NCBI RefSeq assembly: GCF_900095795.1
Contig: NZ_LT608328.1
Location: 1,109,001-1,173,000 of the forward strand
DNA: 64,000 bases
Source of the DNA: Petrimonas mucosa
Lineage (GTDB): Bacteria > Bacteroidota > Bacteroidia > Bacteroidales > Dysgonomonadaceae
Reading direction: 5' to 3'
The notes under the pieces were generated by a model. The model saw only the letters and a list, made by a program, of their open reading frames with translations, did not search any database and was not told where the DNA came from. Positions 36,435 to 44,962 of the stretch are shown piece by piece; position 1 is the stretch's first letter, and each line of letters starts with the position of its first letter. The position numbers and the translations under genes are program-made.

Positions 36435-36466
36435 TTTGCCGCTGATTAATCTTTTCAGTAAGTTTG
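36435..36466 (+). promoter_or_regulatory. Full Bacteroidetes promoter of the DUF4468 gene
   Basis: TTTG at 36435-36438, 20-base spacer, TAAGTTTG at 36459-36466. Both boxes match consensus. The predicted transcript starts near 36472, giving a leader of about 45 bases. Confidence 0.75.
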
Positions 36467-36517
36467 TAGTCATATAGGCTGTATAAAGGAGATTTATACA
36501 ATTCTAAAACGAATATT

Positions 36518-37087
36518 ATGAAGAAAACTATTTTTACAGCACTTTTTTTTGCTTCACTATTGATTCAGGTAAGGGCTCAGTCTGTTTTCACTACTGTTCC
36601 TGTGGTAAACGGCAAGGTGGTGTTTCAGCAGTTTATACATATTGATCAGGCCCTAACTGCCGATCAGCGTTATGCCATGCTTTACAAGTGGGGAAAAGAT
36701 AACTATGCGGGCAATCCGCTGTTGTCGGGGATCCGTTTCGACGACAAGGCCAAAAGTATCACCGTTGGCTCAAAAATTGAACTCCTGTTGCCACAGAACA
36801 GCAGCGGGGTAAGGGAAAAGGTGATCATGAATTATCGCTTCGATGCCTCCATTACCAATTCCGGCTGTATGCTGGTGATAAGGGATATCACCTATCAGAA
36901 TAGCCAATCGTCTGGTTCCGCCTTTTTCCCGAAGACATTTACAGCGGAGGAGACCATTACTCCGGCTGCGATTTCGGCCGTATCTGGAACCGATAAGGAG
37001 TTTAGGACAAATACCCAGAAGAGTACGCTGTTTTACCTGAACGAGCTCTATAATGAGCTGAGCAAGGTATTCAGTCTCAATAAATGA
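36518..37087 (+). CDS. DUF4468 secreted protein with TBP-like fold
   Basis: 189 residues with a signal peptide (MKKTIFTALFFASLLIQVRAQ). The mature part (VVNGKVVFQQFIHIDQALTADQ, then LLSGIRFDDKAKSITVGSKIE and YRFDASITNSGCMLVIRDI) matches the DUF4468 pattern common in Bacteroidetes. Function unknown; probably periplasmic. It has its own consensus promoter and stands apart from the ribosomal-protein operon. Confidence 0.75.
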   Translation: MKKTIFTALFFASLLIQVRAQSVFTTVPVVNGKVVFQQFIHIDQALTADQRYAMLYKWGKDNYAGNPLLSGIRFDDKAKSITVGSKIELLLPQNSSGVREKVIMNYRFDASITNSGCMLVIRDITYQNSQSSGSAFFPKTFTAEETITPAAISAVSGTDKEFRTNTQKSTLFYLNELYNELSKVFSLNK

Positions 37088-37127
37088 AATAATCACCTTA
37101 TCTAGAAGAAATTTATTTGCCGATTTT

Positions 37128-37159
37128 CTTGGTAGATACATTTTTTATGGTTAATTTTG
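37128..37159 (+). promoter_or_regulatory. Promoter of the rpmB-rpmG-DUF4295 operon
   Basis: CTTG at 37128-37131 (one mismatch to TTTG), 20-base spacer, TAATTTTG at 37152-37159. This places the transcript start near 37166 and rules out the earlier in-frame start at 37157. Confidence 0.65.
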
Positions 37160-37219
37160 CGCCCTGATTTATCCGAAAAGGGCAGAATTTTATCGAAATC
37201 AATAAAATACAACATAGCA

Positions 37220-37459
37220 ATGTCTAAGATTTGTCAAATAACCGGAAAAAGGGCAATGGTTGGAAACAACGTTTCTCACTCCAACAGAAGAACAAAACGT
37301 AAATTCAACGTCAATTTGTTCAGAAAGAAATTCTATTGGGTAGAAGAAGATTGCTGGATTAGCCTGAATATTTCTGCTTCAGGTTTACGTACCGTTAATA
37401 AAATAGGATTGGATGCCGCTTTGAAGCAGGCTGCTGCAAAAGGGTATTTAAACGCTTAA
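37220..37459 (+). CDS. rpmB: 50S ribosomal protein L28
   Basis: 79 residues, basic. [18 protein letters not shown] and [14 protein letters not shown] are diagnostic of bL28. The start at 37220 gives the usual N-terminus MSKIC; the upstream extension overlaps the promoter. First gene of the small ribosomal operon. Confidence 0.96.
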   Translation: MSKICQITGKRAMVGNNVSHSNRRTKRKFNVNLFRKKFYWVEEDCWISLNISASGLRTVNKIGLDAALKQAAAKGYLNA

Positions 37460-37478
37460 TCATCAGGAGAGAAGAACA

Positions 37479-37667
37479 ATGTCGAAAAAAGCTAAAGGTA
37501 ACAGGGTTCAGGTAATATTAGAGTGTACCGAACATAAGGATAGCGGAATGCCCGGAACTTCGAGATATATCACTACGAAGAACAGGAAGAATACGACCGA
37601 GAGATTGGAGTTGAAAAAATACAACCCCATCCTGAAGAGAATGACCGTTCATAAAGAAATTAAATAA
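37479..37667 (+). CDS. rpmG: 50S ribosomal protein L33
   Basis: 62 residues. [15 protein letters not shown] and [20 protein letters not shown] match bL33. It retains a single Cys, so it is a zinc-free type. Between rpmB and the DUF4295 gene. Confidence 0.95.
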   Translation: MSKKAKGNRVQVILECTEHKDSGMPGTSRYITTKNRKNTTERLELKKYNPILKRMTVHKEIK

Positions 37668-37678
37668 AGGAATAGACT

Positions 37679-37840
37679 ATGGCAAAGAAAGCAGTCGCAG
37701 GGTTCCGCGATAAAACATCAACTACAGGACGGAGTCACACCAAGGTAATCAAAATGGTGAAGTCTGAAAAAACAGGGGCTTACTGTTTCAAGGAAGAGAT
37801 GGTCCTGAACGATCAGGTGCAAGATTTTTTCAAGAAATAA
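37679..37840 (+). CDS. DUF4295 ribosome-associated small protein
   Basis: 53 residues, too short for usual ORF filters. Starts MAKKAVAGFRDKTS and ends DQVQDFFKK. The family DUF4295 is restricted to Bacteroidetes and almost always sits after rpmB and rpmG, as here (11 bases after rpmG). From memory, a Flavobacterium ribosome structure identified this protein as an extra large-subunit protein (bL38); I cannot check this here. Strongly basic, as expected for an rRNA-binding protein. Confidence 0.88.
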   Translation: MAKKAVAGFRDKTSTTGRSHTKVIKMVKSEKTGAYCFKEEMVLNDQVQDFFKK

Positions 37841-37857
37841 GCTTGTTAAAAATATCT

Positions 37858-37895
37858 AAAAACTTCCCTGCAAGAACTTGTGGGGAAGTTTTTTA
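37858..37895 (+). terminator. Rho-independent terminator after the DUF4295 gene
   Basis: AAAAACTTCCC (37858-37868) pairs with GGGAAGTTTTT (37883-37893), with an inner CAAG/CTTG stem, followed by a T-run. It lies 18 bases after the operon's last stop. Confidence 0.85.
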
Positions 37896-37907
37896 TTTAC
37901 TATTTTG

Positions 37908-37915
37908 TAGATTTG
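37908..37915 (+). promoter_or_regulatory. -7 box for the ftsY operon
   Basis: TAGATTTG fits the consensus, 69 bases upstream of the ftsY ATG and just past the terminator. Confidence 0.45.
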
Positions 37916-37983
37916 TAAGATATTGTGATAACCTTGCAGTAATTGGTGCAAAGGGAAATTGAATAAGTAAAAACTGCCTAAGT

Positions 37984-38937
37984 ATGGGATTGTTCGAGAT
38001 ATTTTCGAAGAAAAAAAAGGAGACGCTGGATCAGGGGCTGGAGAAGACCAAGGAGAATATCTTTTCACGATTGACCCGTGCCGTTGCCGGGAAATCGAGT
38101 GTCGACGACGATGTGCTCGATCAACTTGAGGAGATATTGGTTACCTCAGATGTCGGGGTTGATACTACATTAAAGATCATCGAGCGTATAGAGAAGCGGG
38201 TTGCACGCGATAAATATGTGGGGACGGACGAACTTACCCGGATTCTTAGAGAGGAGATTGCAGAATTGCTGACCGAGAATAATTCAGCTGATATGGCTGA
38301 ATTTACCGTGCCCGACTCACAAAAACCATACGTTATTATGGTGGTAGGTGTGAACGGAGTAGGGAAGACCACTACCATCGGGAAACTGGCATACCAGTTT
38401 AAACAGAACGGATTGTCTGTATATTTGGGTGCAGCAGATACTTTCCGTGCGGCGGCTGTAGAGCAGCTTGATATCTGGGGAAAGCGGGTTGGGGTTCCTG
38501 TCATAAAGCAGAAGATGGGAGCAGATCCTGCCTCAGTCGCTTTCGATACGCTAAGTTCAGCCAAAGCGAACGGTGCCGATGTCGTGATAATCGATACGGC
38601 TGGACGGCTCCACAACAAGGTAAACCTGATGAATGAGCTCACCAAAATTAAGAATGTGATGAGCAAGGTAGTTCCAGGAACACCAAACGAGGTGCTCCTG
38701 GTCCTGGATGGTTCTACCGGGCAAAATGCATTTGAACAGGCCAAGCAGTTTACCGCAGCCACGGAAGTTACAGCCTTGGCCATCACCAAACTGGATGGAA
38801 CTGCAAAGGGTGGGGTTGTTATCGGCATCTCCGATCAGTTCAAGATTCCTGTAAAATATATCGGATTGGGTGAAGGGATGGAAGACCTGCAGGTTTTCAG
38901 AAGGAAAGAATTTGTGGATTCGTTATTTGGAGAATGA
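37984..38937 (+). CDS. ftsY: Signal recognition particle receptor FtsY
   Basis: 317 residues. It docks the SRP-ribosome complex at the inner membrane. The acidic A domain is very short, as in many Bacteroidetes. N domain about 20-95, then the GTPase domain: GVNGVGKTTTIGKLA (G1), DTFRAAAVEQL, DTAGRLHNK (G3), TKLDGTAKGG (G4). Its stop overlaps the rimO start by four bases. Confidence 0.95.
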   Translation: MGLFEIFSKKKKETLDQGLEKTKENIFSRLTRAVAGKSSVDDDVLDQLEEILVTSDVGVDTTLKIIERIEKRVARDKYVGTDELTRILREEIAELLTENNSADMAEFTVPDSQKPYVIMVVGVNGVGKTTTIGKLAYQFKQNGLSVYLGAADTFRAAAVEQLDIWGKRVGVPVIKQKMGADPASVAFDTLSSAKANGADVVIIDTAGRLHNKVNLMNELTKIKNVMSKVVPGTPNEVLLVLDGSTGQNAFEQAKQFTAATEVTALAITKLDGTAKGGVVIGISDQFKIPVKYIGLGEGMEDLQVFRRKEFVDSLFGE

Positions 38938-40229
38938 AGAACAGAATTGATGTTATAACCCTGGGTTGTTCCAAAAATCTGGTAGATTCCGAGTTGTTGA
39001 TGCGGCAACTGGTTGCCAATGGCTACACGGTGGATCACGATCCGGCCGACCCTAGAGGTGATATTGCAGTAATAAATACATGCGGTTTCATTGGTGACGC
39101 CAAGGAGGAGTCGATAAACATGATCCTGGAGTTCGCCGAGGCGAAGAAGGCGAACAGGTTGAAGAAACTGTTCGTGATGGGATGTTTGTCTGAGCGTTAC
39201 ATGAATGAGCTGCAGGCTGAGATTCCGGAAGTGGACAAGTTTTACGGGAAGTTTGCATGGAAAAACCTGATTGCTGACCTGGGAAAATCCTATTACAAGG
39301 ATCTCGCGTTTGACCGCTCCCTTTCCACACCGCCCCATTATGCCTATGTAAAGATCTCGGAGGGGTGCGATCGTACCTGCTCCTACTGCTCCATTCCCAT
39401 CATGACCGGAAAATATAAATCGCGTCCGGTAGAAGAGATCGAGGAGGAGGTGAAGCGCCTGGTATCGCAAGGTGTCAGGGAGTTTCAGTTCATTGCTCAG
39501 GATCTCACCTATTACGGACTCGACAGATACCGGAAGATGATGTTACCCGGGCTGGTTGAGCGGATAGCTGATATTGAAGGGGCTGAATGGATTCGCTTGC
39601 ATTATGCCTATCCGGCGCATTTCCCCTTTGAACTGCTGCGGGTGATGCGAGAACGGGATAACGTTTGCAACTATCTCGACATCGCCCTGCAACATATCAG
39701 TGACAATATGTTGTCGAAGATGAGACGTAACATTACCAAGCAGCAGACGGTAGACCTGATTGCCCGTTTTAGGGAGGAGGTTCCCGGAATTCATCTGCGA
39801 ACAACGATGATGGTGGGACACCCTGGCGAAACTGAACAGGATTTCGAAGAGCTCCTGGAATTTGTAAAAGAGACCCGGTTCGAGCGTTTGGGTGCTTTCC
39901 CATACTCACATGAGGAGGATACTTATTGTGACAGGAACTATACAGACGATGTGCCGGCAGGCATAAAACAGGAGCGAATGAATATGTTGATGGAGCTGCA
40001 GGAGTCGATTGCATCCTCCATCAACGAATCGAAAGTGGGACAAACCCTAAAGGTGATTATTGACCGGGAAGATCCCGACTATTTCGTGGGTCGGACCGAA
40101 TTCGATTCACCCGAAGTGGATGGGGAGGTATTGATTGAAAAAGGAGGCCTGTTGCAAGTGGGCGAGTTTTATGAGGTAAGAATCACATCGGCCATGCCGT
40201 TTGATTTAATGGGAATTGTTGCTTCATGA
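38934..40229 (+). CDS. rimO: Ribosomal protein S12 methylthiotransferase
   Basis: 431 residues. It is a radical SAM enzyme that methylthiolates Asp of ribosomal protein S12. N-terminal UPF0004 domain with cluster cysteines (TLGCSKNLVDSE, NTCGFI, GCLSERY), then the radical SAM CDRTCSYCSIP (CxxxCxxC), and a C-terminal TRAM domain. Coupled by ATGA overlaps to ftsY before and the HU/LysM gene after. Confidence 0.95.
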   Translation: MKNRIDVITLGCSKNLVDSELLMRQLVANGYTVDHDPADPRGDIAVINTCGFIGDAKEESINMILEFAEAKKANRLKKLFVMGCLSERYMNELQAEIPEVDKFYGKFAWKNLIADLGKSYYKDLAFDRSLSTPPHYAYVKISEGCDRTCSYCSIPIMTGKYKSRPVEEIEEEVKRLVSQGVREFQFIAQDLTYYGLDRYRKMMLPGLVERIADIEGAEWIRLHYAYPAHFPFELLRVMRERDNVCNYLDIALQHISDNMLSKMRRNITKQQTVDLIARFREEVPGIHLRTTMMVGHPGETEQDFEELLEFVKETRFERLGAFPYSHEEDTYCDRNYTDDVPAGIKQERMNMLMELQESIASSINESKVGQTLKVIIDREDPDYFVGRTEFDSPEVDGEVLIEKGGLLQVGEFYEVRITSAMPFDLMGIVAS

Positions 40230-41329
40230 CACACCAGGAACTGATTGATGAATTGGGCCGGCGGCTTGGAAAGACTCCGCCGGAGGTGACCGGTCTGCTG
40301 GAGGCGACGGTACGGGAAGTGACCGATAAATTATCGGCGGGGAACCCCATATCTATTCCCCATATCGGCACCCTCACTACCCTAAAGAGGGCTGAACATA
40401 TTTTGGTAGATGCCTCAACAAAAGAGCGCCATCTTATTCCTCCCTCCATCGTGCCCCATTTCGATGCGAAACTGGCTACCGGTGAAGAGGGGCTGACCCA
40501 ACTGACGGCATGGCTGTCGGAACGGACCGCCATATCGAGTGGCGAAGCCGAAAATTTTCTGAGCCAACTGTTCGGTCTTGTAAAGGATAGGGTCGTTAAC
40601 GGCGGAAGAGTCGAGATTGAAAAATTGGGGGTCTTTCAGACTTCACCGGCTCCGGTCGGGGAGAATGAACAGCCTACACCGCTCTTTTTTCCAGCAAATG
40701 AGCTGAAAGAGTCGGTCAACAAACCGTTCGCCCATTTTGAAGCGATCCGGTTAAACGATGGAGTTGTCCTCGAGGGCATAGAGGAGGTGATGGAAGAGCC
40801 GGCTCCGGCACCCGAGATGATGGTGACCGAAGAGGTGGAACCCAATCCCGAAAGTTTCCCCACAGGTACTACTCTGCGAAAACGTTCAGCAGGCCCTGTC
40901 TGGATACCTATCCTGGGTGGAATGGCCATTGCGTTGGCCGCGCTTTTTTTTTTCGTCCGGTGGCAAGAACCAAAACCTCCAGTGACTCCTCCTCATGCTG
41001 AGCCTGTAAATGTCGAGGTCTCACACCCACAACCCCCTGTCGCCGAAACCATGCCGTTGCCGTCAGACGCCGGGATAGCGCCGGTGCCCCCCCCTTTGCA
41101 GGTGGTGGTGCTGCCGGGTAAAACCCTCAGGCTGATTGCGGAGGAGCAGTATGGCAGTCGCGAGTTCTGGATCTATATCTACCTGAAAAATAGGGATAAA
41201 ATAGAGAATCCCAACGTTGTAGCCGTTGGGACCCCATTAATTATCCCAGATCCTTCAGAGTATGGTATCGATGCTTCCGACACCCTCTCCATAGCCAAGG
41301 CCAAGGCCTTGGGTAAAAGGTTTCTATAA
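40226..41329 (+). CDS. Membrane protein with two HU-like domains and a LysM domain
   Basis: 367 residues. Residues about 1-85 ([34 protein letters not shown]) and 90-175 ([34 protein letters not shown]) look like tandem HU/IHF-fold repeats. A Pro/Glu-rich linker leads to one helix at about 228-248 ([20 protein letters not shown]), then another Pro-rich linker and a C-terminal LysM domain ([32 protein letters not shown]). This predicts DNA-binding modules in the cytoplasm and a peptidoglycan-binding module outside, so it could link nucleoid and wall. A run of ten T at 40944-40953 encodes part of the helix. Start and end overlap rimO and the convergent sucD by four and six bases. Confidence 0.75.
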   Translation: MTHQELIDELGRRLGKTPPEVTGLLEATVREVTDKLSAGNPISIPHIGTLTTLKRAEHILVDASTKERHLIPPSIVPHFDAKLATGEEGLTQLTAWLSERTAISSGEAENFLSQLFGLVKDRVVNGGRVEIEKLGVFQTSPAPVGENEQPTPLFFPANELKESVNKPFAHFEAIRLNDGVVLEGIEEVMEEPAPAPEMMVTEEVEPNPESFPTGTTLRKRSAGPVWIPILGGMAIALAALFFFVRWQEPKPPVTPPHAEPVNVEVSHPQPPVAETMPLPSDAGIAPVPPPLQVVVLPGKTLRLIAEEQYGSREFWIYIYLKNRDKIENPNVVAVGTPLIIPDPSEYGIDASDTLSIAKAKALGKRFL

Positions 41330-42190
41330 TCTGCTTTTCAATAGTACCGGAATCTGGCTCGGTTCTTTGGCCACTGGAACACCTACCGCTTCGAAGGCTG
41401 CAATTTTTTCTGCGGCAGTCCCTTTTCCACTGGAGATAATTGCACCGGCATGTCCCATCTGTTTCCCCGGAGGAGCCTGTTGGCCTGCAATAAATACGGC
41501 AACTGGTTTGGTAATATGCTCCTTGATGAATTCGGCAGCACGCTCTTCCGCATCCCCTCCAATTTCACCTATCAGTGCGATGGAATCGGTTTCCGGGTCA
41601 TTCTGGAACATCTCCAACAATTCCTGATAGTATAACCCTACAATCGGATCGCCGCCAACGCCTACAGCTGTGGATTGCCCCATCCCTTTGGATGTGAGGT
41701 TGTAGACCACCTCATAGGTGAGGGTTCCGCTGCGACTGATTACGCCGGTTCCTCCCTGCTTGAAGATTGCAGTAGGCATTATGCCCACCGAACTTTTTCC
41801 GGGAGAGATCAGACCGGGACAATTGGGACCGATAAGGTTGGCTCCCTTGAGACTGATGTAGCGATAGGCTTCTACCACATCGAGGGTAGGTACACCTTCG
41901 GTAATGCAGATAATAAGCTTTACTCCCGCATCTGCTGCCTCCATCATTGCATCCTTGGCAAATGGTGCCGGAACAAAGATAACCGATGTATTGGCATCCG
42001 TCTCACTTACTGCTTCACGCACCGTGTCGAAAACAGGGATTCCCTCCACCATCTCTCTGCCTTTTCCGGGAGATGTTCCACCAACAATGTTGGTGCCGTA
42101 TGCTTTCATCTTGGCTGTGTGGAATCCACCGTCGCGTCCGGTAATTCCCTGAACGATCAATCGTGTATTTTTATCGATTAGAATACTCAT
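41324..42190 (-). CDS. sucD: Succinate--CoA ligase, alpha subunit
   Basis: 288 residues from ATG 42190 ([21 protein letters not shown]). With SucC it interconverts succinyl-CoA and succinate with ATP or GTP formation. The phosphorylated His lies in [32 protein letters not shown] is also diagnostic. The longer ORF start was rejected because it runs into the sucC end. Follows sucC by 31 bases. Confidence 0.95.
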   Translation of the reverse strand: MSILIDKNTRLIVQGITGRDGGFHTAKMKAYGTNIVGGTSPGKGREMVEGIPVFDTVREAVSETDANTSVIFVPAPFAKDAMMEAADAGVKLIICITEGVPTLDVVEAYRYISLKGANLIGPNCPGLISPGKSSVGIMPTAIFKQGGTGVISRSGTLTYEVVYNLTSKGMGQSTAVGVGGDPIVGLYYQELLEMFQNDPETDSIALIGEIGGDAEERAAEFIKEHITKPVAVFIAGQQAPPGKQMGHAGAIISSGKGTAAEKIAAFEAVGVPVAKEPSQIPVLLKSRL

Positions 42191-42221
42191 ATTTCTAGAC
42201 GTTAATTGTGTGAAGTTGAAC

Positions 42222-43355
42222 TTAATTTGCCAGCTCAACGGCTTTCTTACCTGCTTCACCCATGGTTTCTGCAAGGTGGAATCTGCTTCCTTCCAGCAAG
42301 GCCCGACCCTCTTTCTCGTTGGTTCCGGTCAACCGAATAACAATGGGTATATCGGTTTTAATCTGATTGAACGCTTCAAGCAATCCTCTGGCCACATCAT
42401 CGCAACGGGTGATCCCCCCAAAAATATTGATGAGAACCACCTTCACATTCTTGTCGCTTAGCAAAAGTCTCATGGCTTCAATCACCTTGGTGGGGTTTGA
42501 ACTGCCTCCAATATCGAGGAAATTGGCCGGTTCGCCCCCATACAGCTTGATCATGTCCATCGTAGCCATGGCCAATCCTGCACCGTTCACCATACACCCG
42601 ATCTGACCGCCTAGATGAACATAGCTGAATCCCTTGCTCTTGGCGTTCTGTTCCTTCTTCTCCTCCTCGGTGGGTTCATAAAGTGCGGCAATCTTGGGAT
42701 GACGATAGATGGCATTGTCGTCGAACGTCATTTTTGCATCGATTGCCTTAATCTCCCCTTCCTCGGTGAGTACCAGGGGATTGATCTCTGCCAGCGAGGC
42801 GTCGGTATCGATAAACAGCTTGTAGAGCTTTTGGAAGATGGTGGCAGTCTTACGGACAAGTTTGATGTCGTCGAACAGTTTGAATGCAGCTTCACGTGCC
42901 AAGTAGTCCGGCACGCCAATTAGAGGATCGATCGGAATCTTGTGGATTTTCTCAGGTGAAGTGCGGGCAACCTCCTCGATATCCATTCCCCCCTCGCGGC
43001 TCACCATCAGTATGGTAGATTTGGTCTTTCTGTCTATTACATAACTTACGTAATATTCCGATGCAATATTGACCGCTTTGCCGATAAGTACCCTGTCGAC
43101 GATAAATCCGTTGATATCCATCCACAGGATGTTGGCTACATGTTGCCGCAGCTCTATCTCATCCTTGGCCAATTTTACTCCCCCTGCCTTTCCTCTTCCT
43201 CCAGTATGGACTTGAGCTTTTACCACTACCAATGGGGCATCCAGATCGTGGTAGGCCCGAACGGCATCCTCAACATTGCGGCAGATATAGGCCTGGTCTA
43301 CCGGTAACCCATATGCTGCAAATAACTCTCTTGCCTGGTACTCATGAATTTTCAT
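42222..43355 (-). CDS. sucC: Succinate--CoA ligase, beta subunit
   Basis: 377 residues. [19 protein letters not shown] opens the ATP-grasp domain; [21 protein letters not shown] binds nucleotide; [13 protein letters not shown]-like segment ([19 protein letters not shown]) forms the C-terminal CoA-side domain. Upstream of sucD in an operon. Confidence 0.95.
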   Translation of the reverse strand: MKIHEYQARELFAAYGLPVDQAYICRNVEDAVRAYHDLDAPLVVVKAQVHTGGRGKAGGVKLAKDEIELRQHVANILWMDINGFIVDRVLIGKAVNIASEYYVSYVIDRKTKSTILMVSREGGMDIEEVARTSPEKIHKIPIDPLIGVPDYLAREAAFKLFDDIKLVRKTATIFQKLYKLFIDTDASLAEINPLVLTEEGEIKAIDAKMTFDDNAIYRHPKIAALYEPTEEEKKEQNAKSKGFSYVHLGGQIGCMVNGAGLAMATMDMIKLYGGEPANFLDIGGSSNPTKVIEAMRLLLSDKNVKVVLINIFGGITRCDDVARGLLEAFNQIKTDIPIVIRLTGTNEKEGRALLEGSRFHLAETMGEAGKKAVELAN

Positions 43356-43392
43356 GGGCTTTTCAAATTTTTTGTATTGTAAATTGAACTGT

Positions 43393-43408
43393 CGTAAGGT
43401 TACTTACG
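43393..43408. promoter_or_regulatory. Inverted repeat upstream of sucC
   Basis: CGTAAG-GTTA-CTTACG, 38 bases before the sucC ATG. It could be an operator or a 5'-leader hairpin. No consensus -7 box was found here. Confidence 0.35.
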
Positions 43409-43497
43409 GCAAATTGTAATCTCTGCAAATTTTTAAAATGATAATAATCTCGTAAAAATAGATATTTTTTCTGATTGGAGAAAAATAATGTTATTTT

Positions 43498-44598
43498 TTA
43501 CCGGTTCAACTTTATCACTTCACTTCCGGCAAGCAAAAAAGCACCCGTTCCGTATACCTCCCAGCTGTTCTCGTCGAAATTCTTTCTTGGATCGGCACCA
43601 ATGGGTTGCACCCATCCCACGCGTCCCTCCTCATTCACGCATCTATTCAACGCGATCCACGCCTTTTTGACGGCAGGAAGATAGCTCTTCTCGTCGAGCA
43701 ACCTGTTGTTTATTCCCCATGCAAGGGCATAGCAGAAAAATCCCGACCCGCTTACTTCGCCACCCGGGTAAGATGCAGGATCAAGCAGACTGGCCCGCCA
43801 TAAGCCGTCTTCCTGTTGCAAGGTGATGATCCGGGAAGAGATCTCTTTGAATAAACCTTCATAAAATGGGCGTGCTGGATAGTTCTTGGGTAGCTCCTGG
43901 AGAATACGGACCAATCCGCCCATTACCCAGCCGTTACCGCGTGACCAGAATATTTTTTGACCATTGGCTTCCAGGCGTCCGGTGCCATCGGGGCCGATCA
44001 CGTAGTTCAGGTCGCGGGCAAACAGATGCTCCTCTTTATTGTAAAGCAGATCATAGCACTCCTTGAAATAGGTGTCGTTGATCTCGAGAAGCGACCGGTC
44101 GCCGGTCTCCACTCCAAACTTCACCAGTGTGGGTGGAGCCATGAAGAGGGCATCGCACCACCAGTATTTGATGAGATCAATCTTCCCTTGTGTGGGGTAA
44201 GGTCTGCTGGTATATAGTTTTAAAGTATCCAGGGTAGGCTGTATCATCTCAGCTCTTTTTTCGTGACGGTACATGTCGAGATACATCTGACTGATAACGA
44301 TGTCGTCGGCATGATACCAGCGCCTGTATGGCGTCCAGCCTACAGAATTTCCCATATCCATCATCGCCTGGTAGATTCCATCTGCTTTAGTGGTTTCCCA
44401 GGCGGCATAAAGTCCGGCATAGAAGGCCCCGTTAGTCCAGTCTCTCGGCTCATGTTTGGGATGATGCAGCTGCCAGTTGGCCGTTTTGATCATGATTGTC
44501 TTGATGTACCTTTTGTCAAACAGGTTGTCGTTGATATCCTGTGCATTAGCGGTTAAAATAAAGGCTGACAAACACAGCAGGGTTAAGTTTCTCTTCAT
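43498..44598 (-). CDS. GH105 unsaturated (rhamno)galacturonyl hydrolase
   Basis: 366 residues with a signal peptide (LLCLSAFILTANAQ). GH105 (YteR/YesR type) removes the unsaturated uronic acid left by pectate or rhamnogalacturonan lyases. Motifs: YHADDIVISQMYLD (catalytic Asp region), FWSRGNGWVMGGLVRIL and CYALAWGINN in an (alpha/alpha)6 fold. It is far from the PUL at the left end but fits the same pathway. A -7 box (minus TATATTTG) lies at 44633-44640. Confidence 0.9.
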   Translation of the reverse strand: MKRNLTLLCLSAFILTANAQDINDNLFDKRYIKTIMIKTANWQLHHPKHEPRDWTNGAFYAGLYAAWETTKADGIYQAMMDMGNSVGWTPYRRWYHADDIVISQMYLDMYRHEKRAEMIQPTLDTLKLYTSRPYPTQGKIDLIKYWWCDALFMAPPTLVKFGVETGDRSLLEINDTYFKECYDLLYNKEEHLFARDLNYVIGPDGTGRLEANGQKIFWSRGNGWVMGGLVRILQELPKNYPARPFYEGLFKEISSRIITLQQEDGLWRASLLDPASYPGGEVSGSGFFCYALAWGINNRLLDEKSYLPAVKKAWIALNRCVNEEGRVGWVQPIGADPRKNFDENSWEVYGTGAFLLAGSEVIKLNR

Positions 44599-44632
44599 AG
44601 TCGTGTAATCGGATTAGAAATATTATCAGATA

Positions 44633-44640
44633 CAAATATA
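44633..44640 (-). promoter_or_regulatory. -7 box for the GH105 gene
   Basis: Minus-strand TATATTTG fits TAnnTTTG and lies 34 bases upstream of the GH105 ATG. Confidence 0.45.
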
Positions 44641-44821
44641 TATATTTTAGTTCACTACTACCCGATTTAAGGTATCTCATTTGAATAATATCATCACATT
44701 ATGGGATTGTGAGGGATCTGGTTTTGCAGTTCCTTTGTCCCTCGAAGTAAAGACTGGGTGATGGATCTACACTAACACTCGATTGCTGCTGCTTTTACGA
44801 CCCATTATCCGCTTGTCCGCG

Positions 44822-44862
44822 AAAAGAAAAGAACTTGTTTCGCTTCGAACAGCTTTTCTTTT
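44822..44862. promoter_or_regulatory. Long hairpin upstream of the TonB receptor gene
   Basis: AAAAGAAAAG (44822-44831) pairs with CTTTTCTTTT (44853-44862) with further inner pairing (TTGTT-TCGCTTC-GAACA). It is followed by TTTG on the plus strand, so it could be a weak terminator or a leader structure for the iron-type receptor. Confidence 0.35.
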
Positions 44863-44962
44863 TGCCGCAGACTTCTCGGAATGTCTCCCCGCAATAGAGC
44901 AGGATTACCTCGTTGTTGGTGTAGCGTTAAGATAGCAAATATTTGTAAATTAAACAATTATA

